A program made the translations under genes and the position numbers. The notes beneath the pieces were generated by a model, which was not told the DNA's origin, ran no database searches, and was given only the letters and a program-made list of their open reading frames with translations. Shown here in pieces: positions 7,352-16,642 of a DNA stretch of 64,000 bases. Position 1 is the first letter of the stretch, and each line of letters opens with the position of its first letter. The DNA is from DATGMP01 sp035293565 (GTDB taxonomy: Bacteria; Pseudomonadota; Alphaproteobacteria; BOG-932; Roseiterribacteraceae), in NCBI GenBank assembly GCA_035293565.1, contig DATGMP010000101.1:1-64000 (forward strand), given 5' to 3'.

Positions 7352-9430
7352 TCAGGCGCTGTCGCGACCAGCGATGAGGGCGACGCCGGCATTGGCGAAA
7401 AGCTTTGCCTCGAGGGGGCGCCCGACGTCTTTCACCATCAGCTGCCGGATCCGCATTCCGCCGGTGCGCATCAGCCGCCCGAAAGCGGCGCTCAGTCCCT
7501 GACCGGCCAAAGCCCGCCGCGCCGGCATCGTGAGAATCCTGACCGATGGCGGCAACTCGTTAATCAGCGGCGTGTCGCATTCGGGCAGCTCGATCGCCAA
7601 CGCACGGAACAGAGGCGCACAACGCGTGACGATCTCCTGCAGCCGCGTCTGGCCGATATCTTTCGACAGGCTGTGAATCTCGAGAACCATGCGCGCCTTG
7701 CCGACCACGTCGATTCCGCGCGCCACCTTCATCCATTCCTCGCGGCTCCGCTTCTCCATGAGGGTGGAGATGTGAACGGGAACGATGACCAGCTCCTGAC
7801 TGGCCGAAAGCTGATCCTGCATCAGCCGTTCGGCGGCCGCCGTCACGAGCAGGAGTCCCGCTTCGTGCGCCAGGCCGTTCTCATGATGAGGATCGAGATT
7901 CTCGATTGCGGTCTCGAGTTCCGCCGGCAGCCGCACGCGGAGCAGCGGAGCCAATTGGCCCGTGTTCGTGCGCACCTTGTCCAGACGAATGCGACCGGCC
8001 GTGATCTCGTCCCATAGCGAGCGGCGCACCAAGGCTTCGCGTCGTTCCTTGTCCGACTTGAGCCGCTTCTCGACCGCCTCGGCGATGTTGAAATCGGCCA
8101 CCGCTTCATTCTCGTTGATCGTCACTTCGCTCACATGCGCGGTGACCTTGGCCTCCATGAGCTCCTGTGACTCGCCGATCAGCCGATCGACGATCTCTCG
8201 GCGAAGCGCCTGCGCCTTGAATGCCGCCTCCTGTTCGTTCAGATCCGCGAAGCAGACGAGAAAGCCGTCATCCTGGGTTCGGCTGATTGCATCACGCGGT
8301 CCGATATGCCGACGCAGGATGGCTTCGGCGGCGTTGAAGGTCTTGGCTTCGAACTCGGCCCAGCGGTCGCCCAGCGCCTCGCGGACCTCGTCGAGACCGA
8401 TGAGCTGAAGCTTGCCGGTAACCACGGCGGCCGGCGTCTTGTCGGAACTGGCGAGCGCTTCTCGGATCGCCGACCCGAATTCTTTCGGACGCGGCGGCGC
8501 GGCAGCCCGTTCGGCAGGCGGTTGCGATATCCGGGCCGGCGCAGGCGCGACGGGCGCGGGCTTGACTGCCGGACGTTCGGGCGCCGGGACCGGCTGTGCG
8601 GCCATGGCTTCGCGGCCGACCGCGACAATCAGATAGCAATACTCATGCTGCGCATCGACGTTGTTCGAGACGATCTGCGCCTCCACCGGCGATCCGTTCG
8701 GCTTTTTCAGCCTGACGTTCAACCGTTCGCCGGATTTCTTGCCGGGCTCGGTGCGACGCAGGGCGTCGACCGCCTTGGCCTCGGCCTGGCCGAGCCAAGA
8801 CGCGAAAGCCCGTCCGAGGATGTCGTTCAGACCGACCCCGAGCGCTCGGCTGAAGGATTGGTTCGCCATCGCGACCCGTCCGGCCTCATCCACGACCGCG
8901 AGGCCCTGGTCGACCACGAGGAAGATCGATCCCAGCAGCTGCTGCGCGGCGCGCATCTCTTGTTCGGCGCGTTTGCGGCTGGTGATGTCCGTCGTCACGC
9001 GAACGAAGCACGCCAGGTCTCCCGAGGCCGAGAAGATCGGGACGATCTTGCCGGAGATCCAGGCGATCTTTCCGTCCCGCTTGCGTGCATGAAGCAGGAT
9101 CTCCGCCTCGTGCCCCGTCGCGGCGGCGCCGCGCATCGGCTCCAGGGCCCGGGCGAGAAGCTGGCCCGAATAGAGCGTGCCCAGTCGTTTGCCGACGATC
9201 TCCTGCGCCGGGTAGCCCGAGGCGCGCTCAAAGGCGCGGTTCACATGGATGATGCGCGGGCCTTCGCCCGCGTCGAGGTCGCAATCGGTGATCGTCACCG
9301 CTTCGCTCGCATATTCCTCGGCAAGCCGGACGAGCGCGGACGCGTCAAGTCCCCCTTCGGCGAAGGACGGCAGCTTGCCGCCGGGATCGCTCAAAGTAGA
9401 AATGTCGCGCTTGTACATCCACCAGAACAT
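7352..9430 (-). CDS. PAS-domain signalling protein with degenerate GGDEF-like region
   Basis: About 692 residues, cytoplasmic. A first PAS domain spans roughly residues 30-155 (ends in VTTDITSRKRAEQE, the PAC end), and a second lies at about 160-275. A Pro/Ala-rich linker follows (about 285-335). The next part (about 345-460) resembles a GGDEF fold in outline, with DGFLVCF where GGDEF would be, so cyclase activity is not expected. The C-terminal 200 residues have no catalytic signature I recognise (no EAL). The start is uncertain: ATG at 9430 (MFWWMYKRD) or ATG at 9418; the longer open frame upstream overlaps the divergent gene. Likely a sensor that acts by protein contact. Confidence 0.7.
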   Translation of the reverse strand: MFWWMYKRDISTLSDPGGKLPSFAEGGLDASALVRLAEEYASEAVTITDCDLDAGEGPRIIHVNRAFERASGYPAQEIVGKRLGTLYSGQLLARALEPMRGAAATGHEAEILLHARKRDGKIAWISGKIVPIFSASGDLACFVRVTTDITSRKRAEQEMRAAQQLLGSIFLVVDQGLAVVDEAGRVAMANQSFSRALGVGLNDILGRAFASWLGQAEAKAVDALRRTEPGKKSGERLNVRLKKPNGSPVEAQIVSNNVDAQHEYCYLIVAVGREAMAAQPVPAPERPAVKPAPVAPAPARISQPPAERAAAPPRPKEFGSAIREALASSDKTPAAVVTGKLQLIGLDEVREALGDRWAEFEAKTFNAAEAILRRHIGPRDAISRTQDDGFLVCFADLNEQEAAFKAQALRREIVDRLIGESQELMEAKVTAHVSEVTINENEAVADFNIAEAVEKRLKSDKERREALVRRSLWDEITAGRIRLDKVRTNTGQLAPLLRVRLPAELETAIENLDPHHENGLAHEAGLLLVTAAAERLMQDQLSASQELVIVPVHISTLMEKRSREEWMKVARGIDVVGKARMVLEIHSLSKDIGQTRLQEIVTRCAPLFRALAIELPECDTPLINELPPSVRILTMPARRALAGQGLSAAFGRLMRTGGMRIRQLMVKDVGRPLEAKLFANAGVALIAGRDSA

Positions 9431-9566
9431 GTTCCCGCACGGTGTATTTTTCGTAAATTTTGCGAGAGGCCATTCCGTCCCTCCCGACCGGCTGGAAGCG
9501 GCAGAATCTGCCCAGTCCGCCGGCTCCTGCCGATCGGGAATCCAACATTTCCGCGGCTTGCAGGCT

Positions 9567-9582
9567 TGGCACGACGATTGCT
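9567..9582 (+). promoter_or_regulatory. Sigma-54 promoter, perfect match
   Basis: TGGCACG, four bases, then TTGCT: the full consensus for RpoN promoters with GG at 9568-9569 and GC at 9580-9581, ten bases apart. Transcription would begin near 9593, leaving a 5' leader of about 16 bases that holds the AGGAG ribosome site of the gene starting at 9609. The site is intergenic, between divergent genes. Confidence 0.85.
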
Positions 9583-9608
9583 TGGAGGAGGCTGAAAGGA
9601 GCGCGCCC

Positions 9609-10478
9609 TTGCCCAACGCGATCGCCGTCAGCCAGCCCGTTAACCTTGTCGCCCCCCAGCCGACCGGCGCCGCGTCGACACCGCCGAAGACGAGCGGTTC
9701 CGGCTTCACCTTTCACGACTTCCTCAACATCATCAATCCGTTGCAGCACATTCCCGTCGTCTCGACGATCTATCGCGAGATCACCGGAGACACGCTGAAG
9801 CCGATCTCCAATATTCTGGGCGGCGCGCTGTTCGGCGGCGTCATCGGGCTGGCCTCCTCGGCAGTCGACGCCATCGTCCAGGAAACGACGGGAAAGGATA
9901 TCGGCGCCCATGTCATGGCGACCCTGGGGTTGCACCATGACTCGACCGACGATTCCGGCGGCGGGCATCAAGTCGCGGCGTCCGGAGCCAGCCCCGTCCC
10001 CGCCTTCCTGGTGGCCGAGGCGCAGGCCGATCGAGCAGCCCATGCAAATGCCGCTCCTGCGGGAGTCGCCCGGCCCACGCTCTTCTGGCAATCGCTGCAG
10101 CGCGGCGGGACCGGCGTGTCGCACGGGGCAGCCGGGCGGCCGGTCGTCACCATCGGCCCGCCCAAGCCGCTCCCCGGCGGCGGCCAAATTTCGGCCGCGC
10201 CACAAGCTTCGCCGTCGGCGCCGCAGCCGATTCTCAGGCCGGCCTCCGACGGCGCCGCGACGATCATCTCGTCTTCCCAGCCCGCCGCCTCGGCCGCCGT
10301 TTCTCAGCCCGCCGCAACCTCCATCAACCCGCGCGCGCAGCAGCCGATGGTGCCTACGCCCGCCGGCATTCAGCCCTTGCCCAAGGCCCAGATCCCCGAG
10401 ATGATGATGCAGGCGCTGGCCAAGTATCAGGCCATGCACAAGGCGCCGCAGGCCCAGGTCGTTGACCAGACTAACTGA
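9609..10478 (+). CDS. Unknown protein with glycine-rich hydrophobic core, sigma-54 controlled
   Basis: 289 residues if translation begins at the TTG at 9609, which has AGGAG seven bases upstream; no ATG fits. Residues about 36-100 form the conserved part (FHDFLNIINPLQHIPVVS, then ISNILGGALFGGVIGLASS), a motif set I associate with uncharacterised alphaproteobacterial proteins. The glycine-rich hydrophobic stretch could be membrane-active or a packing helix. The rest is Pro/Ala/Ser/Gln-rich and probably disordered. The last 17 bases overlap the transpeptidase gene. The sigma-54 promoter suggests control with flagellar, surface or nitrogen genes, which is inference. Confidence 0.65.
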   Translation: MPNAIAVSQPVNLVAPQPTGAASTPPKTSGSGFTFHDFLNIINPLQHIPVVSTIYREITGDTLKPISNILGGALFGGVIGLASSAVDAIVQETTGKDIGAHVMATLGLHHDSTDDSGGGHQVAASGASPVPAFLVAEAQADRAAHANAAPAGVARPTLFWQSLQRGGTGVSHGAAGRPVVTIGPPKPLPGGGQISAAPQASPSAPQPILRPASDGAATIISSSQPAASAAVSQPAATSINPRAQQPMVPTPAGIQPLPKAQIPEMMMQALAKYQAMHKAPQAQVVDQTN

Positions 10479-10992
10479 TCGCAATTCCCCAATCGCATTG
10501 ATCGAGGTTTCCGCCGCCGGCCGGATGTCGTGGCCAGGCGGCTCCGTCCGCTGCGCGCTCGGCCGCTCGGGAGTCCGGCGCGACAAGCGCGAAGGCGACG
10601 GGGCGACGCCCGTCGGCACCTTCCCGTTGCGCGAGCTCTGGTATCGGCCGGACCGGCTGCCGCGGCCCGAGACTTTGCTCGAAACCCACGAAATCGAACC
10701 CGAGCGCGCCTGGTGCGACGACCCGCGCGACGGCGGCTACAACCGTGTGGTCTGGGCGCCCTATCCGGCGAGTCATGAGCGGCTCTGGCGCGAGGATCAC
10801 CTTTACGATCTCATCGTCCCTCTGGGGTACAACGACGCCCCGGCCATCCCCGGGATGGGCAGCGCGATCTTCCTCCATGTCGCCGCCCCCGATTATCGGC
10901 CGACCGAGGGCTGCGTCGCGATCACGCGCGACGATCTCCTCGCCTTGCTGAAGCGCTGCAGCGCGACGACGATGCTCAGCGTGTCTCTCTAG
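10462..10992 (+). CDS. L,D-transpeptidase (YkuD) family protein
   Basis: A 176-residue protein with a YkuD catalytic domain. The active-site pattern HVAAPDYRPTEGCVAI is near residues 138-155, with the histidine and nucleophilic cysteine in place. The family cross-links peptidoglycan peptides or anchors lipoproteins; members of this short YkuD branch often lack a signal peptide, and none is evident here, so the site of action is unclear. It begins 17 bases inside the end of the preceding gene, which suggests coupled translation, and ends overlapping the convergent yggS-type gene by 17 bases. Confidence 0.85.
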   Translation: MTRLTDRNSPIALIEVSAAGRMSWPGGSVRCALGRSGVRRDKREGDGATPVGTFPLRELWYRPDRLPRPETLLETHEIEPERAWCDDPRDGGYNRVVWAPYPASHERLWREDHLYDLIVPLGYNDAPAIPGMGSAIFLHVAAPDYRPTEGCVAITRDDLLALLKRCSATTMLSVSL

Positions 10993-11659
10993 TTCCGAAA
11001 ATCGCGGTACCGACGCGCACATGGGTGGCGCCGCAGGCGATCGCTTCGCGAAAATCGCCGCTCATGCCCATGCTGAGGATCGGAAGCCGGCAGGATTTCG
11101 CCAGCGCCGCCATGCGCGCGAAATAAGGCTTGGGCTCCGCGCCCGCCGGCGGAATGCACATGAGGCCGACCAACGGCAGCCGATACTCGTCGCGACAGAG
11201 CGCGAGCAGGGCCGGGACATCGGATTCCGCAACGCCCGCTTTCTGAGGCTCGTTGCCGATATTGACCTGGATATAGCAGGGTAGCTGCCGACCCGTCCGT
11301 CGCATCTCCTGGACCAGCTTTTCCGCCAGCGCGGGCCGGTCGACCGTCTCGATGACATCGAAAAGGGCGATGGCGTCGCGCACCTTGTTGGTCTGCAAGG
11401 GGCCGATGAGATGGAGCTCGATGTCCTTGTATTTGGCCTTGAGCGCCAAGAACTTGGCCTTGGCCTCTTGGACCCTGTTTTCGCCGAAGATCCGCTGTCC
11501 GGCCGCGATTGCCGTGGCGATCGCGGAAGCGCCGTGAGTCTTTCCGACCGCGACCAGCGCGACCGAGCGCGGATCTCGGCCGGCGTCGCGCGCCGCCGCG
11601 GCGATCTCCGCGCGCACCGCCGCGAGCCGCGCGGCGATGTCCTCGGCAGGGCAGTTCAC
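10976..11659 (-). CDS. YggS-type PLP-binding protein (PLP homeostasis)
   Basis: 227 residues from a GTG start at 11659, matching the usual 220-235 length of the YggS/PROSC family. The PLP lysine is in ALVAVGKTH, followed by FGENRVQEAKAK and HLIGPLQTNK, and the end has the phosphate-binding MGMSGDFREAI and VRVGTAIFG. The family binds PLP and buffers its supply; no catalytic reaction is established. ATG codons at 11710 and 11722 would lengthen it but would make its start overlap that of the divergent porin, so I prefer the GTG. Start confidence is moderate; identity is firm. Confidence 0.88.
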   Translation of the reverse strand: MNCPAEDIAARLAAVRAEIAAAARDAGRDPRSVALVAVGKTHGASAIATAIAAGQRIFGENRVQEAKAKFLALKAKYKDIELHLIGPLQTNKVRDAIALFDVIETVDRPALAEKLVQEMRRTGRQLPCYIQVNIGNEPQKAGVAESDVPALLALCRDEYRLPLVGLMCIPPAGAEPKPYFARMAALAKSCRLPILSMGMSGDFREAIACGATHVRVGTAIFGTRETR

Positions 11660-11708
11660 TTCCAACTTCGAATCGGCGACACTCGCTTCGCCCGTCCCGG
11701 CAGCGCCC

Positions 11709-12767
11709 ATGATTCCATTCATCCGATACAGCCCATCCGCCGCCGTGCTGGTGCTCGCAGCTCTCGCGCGGCCGGCGGGCGCGGCCGATATACGGACCAG
11801 TCTCGGCGGTTTCGTCAAATTTCAATATGGCTTCTTCGACCGGAGCGACGGAGTCTCCGAGCGTCGCGGCGCTCGCACCGACGCCGAAGCGCATGTCGAC
11901 CTCTCCGCCACGGGCGATACCGGCATCGAATATGGCGGCCGCATCCAGCTCGCGCGCGCCGCAAAGCCGCGGGACAACGGCACCTATCTCCATCTGCACA
12001 CGGCCTGGGGCGCCTTCCGCCTGGGCGACTATGGCGGCGCGGCCAAGGAGCTCACCGTATCGGCGCCGACCGTCGGCATCGGCCAGATCGACGGCGATTT
12101 CGATGTCTTCGCGGGCCCCTCAGCGCTGCTCACGCCCTACAAGCTCGACAATGACGATTCAACCAAGCTGACCTATCTCTCGCCCGAGATCGTCGGCATC
12201 AGACTCGGCCTTTCCTACACGCCCGAACTCGGCTCGAGCGGAACCGAAATCGTCGCAGCGCGCCGAGCGTCGGGCATCGACGCGCACCGCGACGTCGCCG
12301 AGACGGCGGTCGCCTATACGCGCGACATCGGCAATGCAACTCTGACCGCCGGCGCCTCCTACGTCTTCGGCGGCGCCAAGCGCGACGCCGGAGTCCGCGA
12401 CCTGTCCGGCTATGGAATCGGAGCCAAGATCGCGTGGGGCGGACTGACTTTTGGCGGCGGCTACGTCTATGACGGACGCGATACGCTGCCGCTCGATCCG
12501 AGGCCGGGCCATGCCTTCATTGAAAGCGTGGTCGACGAGATCAATTTCGGCGCCACCTACGAATTCGGGAAATGGGGGCTCGGCGGCTCATGGGCCCGGG
12601 ACGCGCGCGCCGGCCTGCCCACGACCGACCTTTGCGGGCTCGGCGCGGTCTTTCATGCGGCAAGAGGTCTCACCTTCGGATCGGACTTCGTCTATTTCAC
12701 CGTTCCCCGCGGACAGGGTGACGCCGACGGATATGTCGTCATTCTCGAGTCCGCGTTGCATTTCTGA
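11709..12767 (+). CDS. Gram-negative porin
   Basis: A 352-residue outer membrane porin. A signal peptide (core AAVLVLAALARPAG, cleavage after AGAA-type site near residue 25) precedes a series of amphipathic beta strands with alternating aromatic and glycine residues, and the protein ends in phenylalanine, the usual signal for BAM insertion. It resembles the trimeric DcaP/general porins that begin with a strand like LGGFVKFQYGF. It would allow small solutes through the outer membrane; specificity is unknown. The start at 11709 gives the cleanest signal peptide. It is divergent from the yggS-type gene. Confidence 0.82.
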   Translation: MIPFIRYSPSAAVLVLAALARPAGAADIRTSLGGFVKFQYGFFDRSDGVSERRGARTDAEAHVDLSATGDTGIEYGGRIQLARAAKPRDNGTYLHLHTAWGAFRLGDYGGAAKELTVSAPTVGIGQIDGDFDVFAGPSALLTPYKLDNDDSTKLTYLSPEIVGIRLGLSYTPELGSSGTEIVAARRASGIDAHRDVAETAVAYTRDIGNATLTAGASYVFGGAKRDAGVRDLSGYGIGAKIAWGGLTFGGGYVYDGRDTLPLDPRPGHAFIESVVDEINFGATYEFGKWGLGGSWARDARAGLPTTDLCGLGAVFHAARGLTFGSDFVYFTVPRGQGDADGYVVILESALHF

Positions 12768-12941
12768 CTGTTACCGCCCGTTCAACGATATCGGCTCGCG
12801 GCGCGTTTCGGGAATTCCATGCGCAAATCGCGCGACTGCCACCCTGGTGCGCAATTGGAAACGGCGGCGTTGGATACCACATAGCGCAGCTTCCCGGTTG
12901 CGTTTGCGCAACCGGATGTTGTGACCCGGCGGAGCCACCGC

Positions 12942-13466
12942 ATGTCGAGGACGATCGAGCGCCTTCCCAATGATTTCAGGGGCGAGCGCACCATTTTCAG
13001 CAGTTCCGGGCCCACCGGCGAGCTGCCGGAAAACCGCCTCACCGAGCGCCACCGCGCCCTTCTGCGCTATTGGCGGAGCAAAGGGCATGACGGGACCATC
13101 CCACGGCGCGCCGACATCGAACCCCTGGAGATACCACGCCTTTTGCCGAACCTCCTGCTCTGGGACGTGGTGGACGACGATTACGAATGTCGTCTGTCGG
13201 GATCCGAAGTCGACCTGTCCATGGGGACGGTCATGAAGGGCTGCCGGCTCAGCGACATCAAATGCCCGCTGATCGGCGAAGCCAAGGATGAGTTCGATGC
13301 GGTGCGCGACGGCGAACTGGCGAGCTTTGCCGAACGGACCATGGGCTGGCTCGGTAAGCCCTATCTCTATTACCGGCACCTCCTGATGCCGCTTCTCGAC
13401 GATCATGGCCGGATCCGCATCTTGATAAGCCTGCTGACCTTCCACCCGGTGAGCGAGCTTCACTGA
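12942..13466 (+). CDS. PAS_5 (PF07310) family protein
   Basis: A 174-residue cytoplasmic protein. The body matches the short alphaproteobacterial PAS_5 domain: RALLRYWRSKG near the start, a P-R-x-D-I-P-type stretch (PRRADIEPLEIPRLLPNLLLWDV), the YECRLSGSEV strand, and a final LLMPLLDDHGRIRILIS. These stand-alone PAS proteins are probable sensors or adaptors with unknown ligand. GGAG lies seven bases before the ATG; an upstream in-frame GTG at 12921 is less likely. Monocistronic by spacing. Confidence 0.75.
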   Translation: MSRTIERLPNDFRGERTIFSSSGPTGELPENRLTERHRALLRYWRSKGHDGTIPRRADIEPLEIPRLLPNLLLWDVVDDDYECRLSGSEVDLSMGTVMKGCRLSDIKCPLIGEAKDEFDAVRDGELASFAERTMGWLGKPYLYYRHLLMPLLDDHGRIRILISLLTFHPVSELH

Positions 13467-13532
13467 CCGGGGCTTGCCCCGCGCCGATTGCCGGGGGCCG
13501 GCGCTTCTGATAGCTCCCTTCCGCGACATGTC

Positions 13533-14057
13533 ATGCTGCGTGCATCTGCCATTTGCGGTCCCGGCGCGGCCGCCCTCCTCGCCGCGCTGGTATTGCTGAC
13601 CGGCTGCGCCGACACGGGCATCGGCGGCGCGGCCTATCCGGACCGCGAGCGGGAGCGCCTCTACCGCTATGGTCGGCTCGGCGGCGAGAACGGGCTGTTC
13701 GGCTTCGACGTCGCTGACGGCGCGATGTCGGGCACTTCGGGATGGCGGCCCAACCACGCGCTCTGGATCGCCGCGCTTGACACGGTCGCCTTCATGCCGA
13801 TCACCTCGGCGGATCCAGCGAGCGGAGTGATTTTGACCGATTGGTACGCGCAGCCCGGTAATTCGGCCGAGCGATTCAAGGTGGACATTCATGTCAGGGG
13901 CTCGGCCGCGAGCGCCGACAATCTGCGTGTCTCGGTCTTCCGGCAGATCCGCGCCGAAGGCGAATGGCGCGACGCGCCGGTTTCGGACGGCGTCGCCGAT
14001 CGTCTCCAGCGGACGGTGCTGGCCCGCGCCGGCCTCCCAGCCGGGGAGCCTCGCTGA
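13533..14057 (+). CDS. DUF3576 domain lipoprotein
   Basis: A 174-residue lipoprotein. The signal peptide ends in a lipobox LLTGC with the modified cysteine at residue 25. The rest fits the DUF3576 family that precedes leuS in many alphaproteobacteria: YRYGRLGGENGLFGF, a WRASLDTV-like segment (LWIAALDTVAFMPITSADPAS) and VILTDWYAQPG. It probably sits in the outer membrane facing the periplasm; its role is not established. Its stop codon overlaps the leuS start by one base (TGATG), so translation is coupled. Confidence 0.85.
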   Translation: MLRASAICGPGAAALLAALVLLTGCADTGIGGAAYPDRERERLYRYGRLGGENGLFGFDVADGAMSGTSGWRPNHALWIAALDTVAFMPITSADPASGVILTDWYAQPGNSAERFKVDIHVRGSAASADNLRVSVFRQIRAEGEWRDAPVSDGVADRLQRTVLARAGLPAGEPR

Positions 14058-16642
14058 TGGCGCGCTACAATTTCCGCGAGACCGAGGCGAAGTGGCAGCG
14101 GATCTGGGAGGAGCGGAGCTGCTTCGGCGCCGTCGAGGAGCCCGGCCGCAAGAAGGCGTATGTGCTGGAGATGTTTCCCTACCCCTCCGGCCGTATCCAT
14201 ATGGGGCACGTCAAGAATTATACGGTGGGGGACCTGCTCGCCCGCGTCCGCCGGGCGCAGGGCTACAATGTGCTGCATCCGATGGGCTGGGACGCGTTCG
14301 GCTTGCCCGCCGAGAACGCGGCCTTCGAGAACAAGGTGCATCCCGCCAAATGGACCCGGCAGAACATCGCCGGGATGCGCGAGCAGCTGAAATCGATCGG
14401 GCTGTCGATCGACTGGAGCCGTGAGATCGCGACTTGCGAGCCCGACTATTACAAGCACGAACAGGCGATGTTCTTGGACTTCCTCGAGCATGGCCTGGCC
14501 TATCGCCGCGAGAGCTGGGTCAATTGGGATCCTGTCGAGAACACCGTGCTCGCCAACGAGCAGGTGATCGACGGCTGCGGCTGGCGGTCGGGCGCGCCCG
14601 TCGAGCGCCGGCGGCTCTCGCAATGGTTCCTCAAGATCACCGAATTTGCCGACGCGCTCCTGGACGCGATCCCGACGCTCGATCGCTGGCCGGAGAAGGT
14701 CCGGATCATGCAGGAGAACTGGATCGGCCGTTCATCCGGCGCCAGGCTCACCTTCAAGGTTACCGGGGGCGCGGAGGGGATCGAGGTCTACACCACGCGA
14801 CCGGACACGTTGTTCGGCGCCGCCTTCATCGCGATCTCCCCCGACCATCCGCTGGCGGCGCGGCTTGCCGAAAAGGATCCGGCGCTCGCCGCGTTCATCG
14901 CCGAATGCCGCCGCACCGGAACCAGCGAGGCCGTGATCGAGACCGCCGAAAAGCGCGGCTTCGATACCGGCCTGCGCGCGCTCCACCCCTTCGATGCCGG
15001 CTGGCAGCTGCCGGTCCATGTCGCGAATTTCGTGCTGATGGAGTATGGCACGGGCGCCATCTTCGGCTGCCCGGCGCACGATCAGCGCGACCTCGACTTC
15101 GCCCGGAAATACGGCTTGCCAGTCAAGCCGGTGGTGATTCCGCCCGACGCCGATCCCGCGACCTTCACGATCGGCGCCGAAGCGTACACCGGACCCGGCA
15201 AGATCGCCCATTCCGCTTTCCTCGACGGGCTCGAGGTCGAGGCCGCCAAGCGCCGCGCGATCGAGGAGCTGGAGAAGCTCGACACCGGCAAAGGCTCAAC
15301 CGTTTACCGCCTGCGCGACTGGGGGGTGAGCCGGCAGCGCTATTGGGGCTGCCCGATCCCGGTTATCCATTGTCCGGCCTGCGGGATCGTGCCGGTGCCG
15401 AAGGAGCAGCTTCCGGTCCTGCTGCCGGAAGACGTGACGTTCGACCGCCCGGGCAATCCGCTCGACCATCATCCGACCTGGAAGAATGTCGACTGCCCGA
15501 AATGCGGCGCGCCGGCCAGACGCGAGACCGACACGTTCGACACGTTCTTCGAGAGCGCGTGGTATTTCGCGCGCTTTTGCTCGCCGCACACGCAGGACAA
15601 GGCGTTCGAGCGGGATGCCGTGCAATACTGGCTGCCGGTCGACCAATATATCGGCGGGATCGAGCATGCCGTGCTCCACTTGCTCTACGCGCGCTTTTTT
15701 ACGCGCGCGCTGTCGCGCTGCGGCTATCTCGATCTGGCGGAGCCCTTCGCCGGCATGTTCACCCAGGGCATGATCACGCACGAGACCTACCGCGCGCCCG
15801 ATGGCGCCTGGGTCTCTCCGGCCGAGATCAGCCGCGACCAGACGGGCGGCCCGGTCAGGGCATCGGACGGCGCGCCGCTCACCATCGGCCGTGTCGAGAA
15901 AATGTCGAAATCGAAACGCAACACGGTCGACCCCGCTGTCATCATCGGCGGCTACGGCGCCGATGCCGCGCGGCTGTTCATTCTTTCGGATAGCCCGCCC
16001 GAACGCGACATGGAATGGACCGAGGCCGGCGTCGAGGGTGCCTGGCGCTACGTCAACCGCCTGTGGCGTCTGATCGAAGACTACCAGACCGTTCATGCGG
16101 TCGAAGGCGCGCCGGGAGCCGATAAGGCGGAGGCGGTCCGCCGCGCCGCGCATGGCGCGATCCATCGCATCAGCGCCGATGTCGACGCCTTCCGCCTCAA
16201 CAGCGCGGTCGCCGAGGTGCGCATTCTGTCGAACCTGATCGGCGACGAGCTCGCCGCTCTGCCGGAGCAGAACCAGGGCAAGCCTGCCGCGCCTGCGCTC
16301 GCGCAGGCGCTCCGCGAGGCGGTGGAGATCCTGATCCGCCTCGCCAACCCGATGATGCCGCACCTGACGGAGGAGCTCTGGCAGGTGCTCGGCCATGAGC
16401 GCCTGCTGGCCGACGAGCCTTGGCCGGTCGCCGACCCGGCGCTGCTGGTCAGCAATACGGTGACGATCGCGATGCAGCTCAACGGCAAGCTCAAGGGCAC
16501 GATCGATCTGCCGCGAGACGCCGATCGTGCGGCGGTCGAAGCCGCGGTTCTCGGCGACGCTCGCATTTCGGCCGCTTTGGGCGGTAAATCTCCGAAGAAG
16601 GTGATCGTCGTGCCGAATCGGATCGCGAATGTCGTCGTCTAG
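14057..16642 (+). CDS. leuS: Leucyl-tRNA synthetase
   Basis: An 861-residue class I aminoacyl-tRNA synthetase that charges tRNA-Leu with leucine in the cytoplasm. The HIGH-type signature is PYPSGRIHMGH at 41-51 and the KMSKS loop is EKMSKSKRNT at about residue 614. Between them lies the CP1 editing domain (TTRPDTLFGAAF region) and a zinc-type CPACG/CPKCG pair. The length and N-terminus (MARYNFRETEAKWQ) match bacterial LeuRS. It is coupled to the upstream DUF3576 gene and overlaps lptE by 14 bases, an order conserved in alphaproteobacteria. Confidence 0.97.
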   Translation: MARYNFRETEAKWQRIWEERSCFGAVEEPGRKKAYVLEMFPYPSGRIHMGHVKNYTVGDLLARVRRAQGYNVLHPMGWDAFGLPAENAAFENKVHPAKWTRQNIAGMREQLKSIGLSIDWSREIATCEPDYYKHEQAMFLDFLEHGLAYRRESWVNWDPVENTVLANEQVIDGCGWRSGAPVERRRLSQWFLKITEFADALLDAIPTLDRWPEKVRIMQENWIGRSSGARLTFKVTGGAEGIEVYTTRPDTLFGAAFIAISPDHPLAARLAEKDPALAAFIAECRRTGTSEAVIETAEKRGFDTGLRALHPFDAGWQLPVHVANFVLMEYGTGAIFGCPAHDQRDLDFARKYGLPVKPVVIPPDADPATFTIGAEAYTGPGKIAHSAFLDGLEVEAAKRRAIEELEKLDTGKGSTVYRLRDWGVSRQRYWGCPIPVIHCPACGIVPVPKEQLPVLLPEDVTFDRPGNPLDHHPTWKNVDCPKCGAPARRETDTFDTFFESAWYFARFCSPHTQDKAFERDAVQYWLPVDQYIGGIEHAVLHLLYARFFTRALSRCGYLDLAEPFAGMFTQGMITHETYRAPDGAWVSPAEISRDQTGGPVRASDGAPLTIGRVEKMSKSKRNTVDPAVIIGGYGADAARLFILSDSPPERDMEWTEAGVEGAWRYVNRLWRLIEDYQTVHAVEGAPGADKAEAVRRAAHGAIHRISADVDAFRLNSAVAEVRILSNLIGDELAALPEQNQGKPAAPALAQALREAVEILIRLANPMMPHLTEELWQVLGHERLLADEPWPVADPALLVSNTVTIAMQLNGKLKGTIDLPRDADRAAVEAAVLGDARISAALGGKSPKKVIVVPNRIANVVV

